The notes beneath the pieces are model-generated. The model saw nothing but the letters and a program-made list of their open reading frames with translations, did no database searches and was not told the origin of the DNA. A program made the translations under genes and the position numbers. Below, one piece after another: positions 62,212 to 64,000 of a DNA stretch of 64,000 nucleotides. This stretch comes from JAKALD01 sp963817785. Its GTDB lineage: Bacteria; Pseudomonadota; Gammaproteobacteria; Burkholderiales; SG8-39. The stretch lies in the NCBI GenBank assembly GCA_963817785.1, contig CAWFPL010000002.1, positions 682,001-746,000 of the forward strand. The letters run 5' to 3'. Each line of letters begins with the position of its first letter. Positions within the stretch are counted from its first letter, which is position 1.

Positions 62212-62646
62212 ATGAGCACGCAGACCGAAAAGACCTTCGCCGCCTCTTCCGTCGACGCCGGCGGCCCCTTGCGTGAGCTCGCGGAGCTCGCGGCGCTCAT
62301 CGCCTCGGCCCGCGACGCGATGTCGGACGAGATCGTCGCCCGACTCGCGCGCGCGGCGAGCGAAGGCGTCACGCTGCTCGATCGGCTCACCCGCAACGAG
62401 GGACTGATGCGCCTGCTCCAGGTACTCGATCGTCCGGAGGCTCAGCACCTTCTGATCGGACTGTCCAGGGCGCTCAGCCAGATGAGCCGCGAGGTTGCCG
62501 GGGCGCCTCCGGCGCCCGGCGGCATCGCCGGGCTGTGGCGCCTTGCCCGCGAGCCGGGCACTCAGGAAGCCCTGCGGTCGCTGTCTGTGCTCGGGCAATA
62601 CTGGAGCGAGAGCATGCGCGATCTGGAGCACCGCTCGGGGCGCTAG
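62212..62646 (+). CDS. DUF1641 domain-containing protein
   Basis: This 144-residue soluble protein has the DUF1641 pattern: EGVTLLDRLTRNEGLMRLLQVL and later GIAGLWRLAREPGTQEALRSL. The family is often encoded next to SQR-like or formate-dehydrogenase-type genes and may help membrane association. It starts 10 bases after the SQR-like gene and closes the cluster. Confidence 0.8.
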   Translation: MSTQTEKTFAASSVDAGGPLRELAELAALIASARDAMSDEIVARLARAASEGVTLLDRLTRNEGLMRLLQVLDRPEAQHLLIGLSRALSQMSREVAGAPPAPGGIAGLWRLAREPGTQEALRSLSVLGQYWSESMRDLEHRSGR

Positions 62647-62692
62647 GCGCCGCGCCCGGCGCGTGCCGGGCTTCGCCTCGGGCCGCCGTCGG

Positions 62693-63325
62693 TCAGCGCC
62701 AGGAGGCGCGGCCCGCGGCGCCCGCGGGATCAGAGCGATGAGCGTGCCGGTGATGGATGTCCGGATAGCGCGCGTGCGAGTGGGCGATTGCCTCGTGCCG
62801 ATGGGTGTGCGCACGAGGCTCGCGTCCGTCCCAAGGGAAGTCGTGCTCGTGCCGGTGGTGCGCGTCATGCACGTGACGATGATCGTGACGCATCGCAGAA
62901 TGGGAGTGAAAGTGGGCGTGCCGCTCGCTGAGATGCAGATACACGCCCGCCGCCATCAGAGCTGCCGCGGGCCAGAACAAGGGTTCCACGCTCTCGCGGA
63001 ACGCGGTGACCGCGATGACCGCGCCGACGAAAGGAGCGGTGGAAAAGTACGCCGCCGTCCGCGCCGTACCTGCGATTCCGCCGAACGCGATTGCGGCGAG
63101 CAGCTGCGGCCATTCCCGTGCCGACATCCGGGAGCCGCGCCATCCGCGGTCGCGGGCGAGCCGCAGCGCGGCCAGCCCGACTCCGCTGCCCGCGTACAGC
63201 AGCCCCGCGAGCATCACCGGCGCGATGCTGCCGCTGAGCTGCTTGGCGAAGCGCGTGCTCGCGCCGAACAGCAATGCCGCGCCGGCGACCGACAGCAGCG
63301 GCAGCGGGATGCTGGCGAGGTTCAT
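62693..63325 (-). CDS. EamA-type DMT transporter with His-rich tail, apparently missing its central half
   Basis: The 210-residue protein begins like a 10-helix EamA exporter (ALLFGASTRFAKQLSG; AGLLYAGSGVGLAALRL). After FGGIAG it jumps to a segment typical of the far C-terminal helices (ARTAAYFSTAPFVGAVIAV; WPAAALMAAGVYLHLSERH). A tail of about 65 residues with many His follows (HRHVHDAHHRHEHDF). Full-length relatives have about 340 residues, so some 130 central residues are absent without loss of frame. Function is doubtful. It is coupled to the PhzF-family gene by a four-base overlap. Confidence 0.7.
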   Translation of the reverse strand: MNLASIPLPLLSVAGAALLFGASTRFAKQLSGSIAPVMLAGLLYAGSGVGLAALRLARDRGWRGSRMSAREWPQLLAAIAFGGIAGTARTAAYFSTAPFVGAVIAVTAFRESVEPLFWPAAALMAAGVYLHLSERHAHFHSHSAMRHDHRHVHDAHHRHEHDFPWDGREPRAHTHRHEAIAHSHARYPDIHHRHAHRSDPAGAAGRASWR

Positions 63326-64000
63326 GGCGCGTCGCGCCCCTGCTGGAGCAGCTCTCCGCGCATGGTCGGGATGACGAGTCCGCCGACGCTTACTTCACGG
63401 ATTCCGCCGTTCATCCGGGCGCGCAACCTGAGCACGGATGGCCGCCCCAATTCGTGTCCCTGCTCGATCCTCAGGGACATCTCGGGCCCGCCGACCAGGC
63501 GGTGCTCCAGCAGATAGGTGCCGAGAAGCGCGGCGCCGAACCCGGTCGCCGGGTCCTCGCGCACGCCGCGGGCCTCGAAAAAGAACCGCGCGCTCACGTC
63601 GTTCCGCGGGTCAACGGCCTCGCGGCAGAATAGATAGACGAGTGGCGGGAATCCCTCGGCGGCGATCGAGGCGAATGCCTCGAGGTCGAGGCGGCTACGC
63701 CGGAGCGTCTCGAGGCTTCTGACCGGAACGATGACCGCCGAGGCGGCCGCCGAGACCTGCTGCACCGGAGCGGATGGATCGATTTCCTCCGCCGTGATTC
63801 CGAGGGCAGCGGCGATGCGCGCTCGCGCGCAGGCCGCGCCGAGGCGTGCGGGCGGGCCGACGAACCAGGCCAGCTCCCCCGGCGGCGAAGCGCAAGGCTC
63901 GAACCGGACTCGCGCCTGGACCGTCGCCAGGTCGAGCAACACCGAGTGGGCGGGCTCCTGCGAGACGTGGTGGCGGATCACCCAGGCGGTGCCGAGGACC
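63322..64000 (-). CDS. PhzF family isomerase/epimerase, 5' partial
   Basis: The frame is open to the window edge, so the N-terminus is missing. VLGTAWVI near the start of the visible part and GVREDPATGFGAALLGTYLLE near the end are PhzF motifs (the latter matching the EDPATGSA consensus). Family members isomerise small carboxylated ring compounds; most are of unknown substrate, and no phenazine genes are present. It is upstream of and overlapping the EamA-type gene. Confidence 0.85.
   Translation of the reverse strand, partial: VLGTAWVIRHHVSQEPAHSVLLDLATVQARVRFEPCASPPGELAWFVGPPARLGAACARARIAAALGITAEEIDPSAPVQQVSAAASAVIVPVRSLETLRRSRLDLEAFASIAAEGFPPLVYLFCREAVDPRNDVSARFFFEARGVREDPATGFGAALLGTYLLEHRLVGGPEMSLRIEQGHELGRPSVLRLRARMNGGIREVSVGGLVIPTMRGELLQQGRDAP

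Noticed and set aside
1..64000. tRNA, rRNA, CRISPR arrays, prophage or secretion-system genes
   Set aside because: No cloverleaf or T-loop patterns, no regularly spaced repeats and no structural phage or secretion proteins were recognised on reading. A tRNAscan or CRISPR search would be decisive but could not be run here.

Overview
The window is GC-rich, gene-dense bacterial chromosome. The lineage is probably Betaproteobacteria, most likely Burkholderiales or a relative. This rests on a DUF3567 protein (46929-47162), a Bug/TctC-type solute receptor, a CynR-like LysR regulator, and the overall mix of CoA-ester catabolism with c-di-GMP enzymes. I recognised no rRNA, tRNA, CRISPR or phage genes. 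The window starts inside one gene (ADP-forming acyl-CoA synthetase) and ends inside another (PhzF family).

Region 1 (1-18700) is lipid and CoA metabolism: acyl-CoA synthetases, hotdog thioesterase, SDR, ThrH, aldehyde and alcohol dehydrogenases, ketopantoate reductase family, thiolase, FadJ-type multifunctional enzyme, FadD-type ligase, diguanylate cyclase, enoyl-CoA hydratase, a cell-wall amidase and a DsrE protein. It is interrupted by a frameshifted IS110 element (about 6.6-8.0 kb). Next to that lies a receiver/adenylate-cyclase gene broken by one in-frame TGA.

Region 2 (18755-30460) looks acquired. An IS256 element with a mutated first catalytic Asp lies on the left, and a truncated IS3 orfA start lies on the right. 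Between them is a visibly less GC-rich, one-direction operon: IclR regulator, BKACE-type beta-keto acid cleavage enzyme, complete tripartite tricarboxylate transporter (TctC, TctB, TctA), NAD-dependent epimerase, 2-oxoacid dehydrogenase E1 alpha and beta, and GMC oxidoreductase. It reads as import plus catabolism of an unknown carboxylate.

Region 3 (30630-51325) begins with a tight catabolic operon (epoxide-hydrolase-like, MaoC, cyclase-family, SDR, GMC) and then a six-PAS GGDEF-EAL protein. Scattered housekeeping and degradative genes follow (gamma-glutamyltransferase, MetE-like, UbiX, FlK-like thioesterase, hydrolases, phosphodiesterase family, MetY, MFS). Two genes at 46.9-47.9 kb are each followed by a near-identical 76-nt element built around a 38-nt palindrome.

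Region 4 (51423-62646) is the most interesting. It holds cyanase, a CynR-like regulator and a three-subunit cobalt hydrolase with CTLCSC metal claw, best read as thiocyanate hydrolase (scnB-scnA-scnC) plus a P15K-like activator. It continues with a NitT/TauT-type ABC importer, a NiCoT nickel/cobalt permease, a decayed TusA sulfurtransferase, a sulfide:quinone-reductase-like flavoprotein and a DUF1641 protein. Together these form a plausible uptake-cleavage-sulfide-oxidation module for thiocyanate/cyanate, with its own metal supply. The window closes with an EamA transporter that appears to have lost its middle, and a PhzF-family gene.
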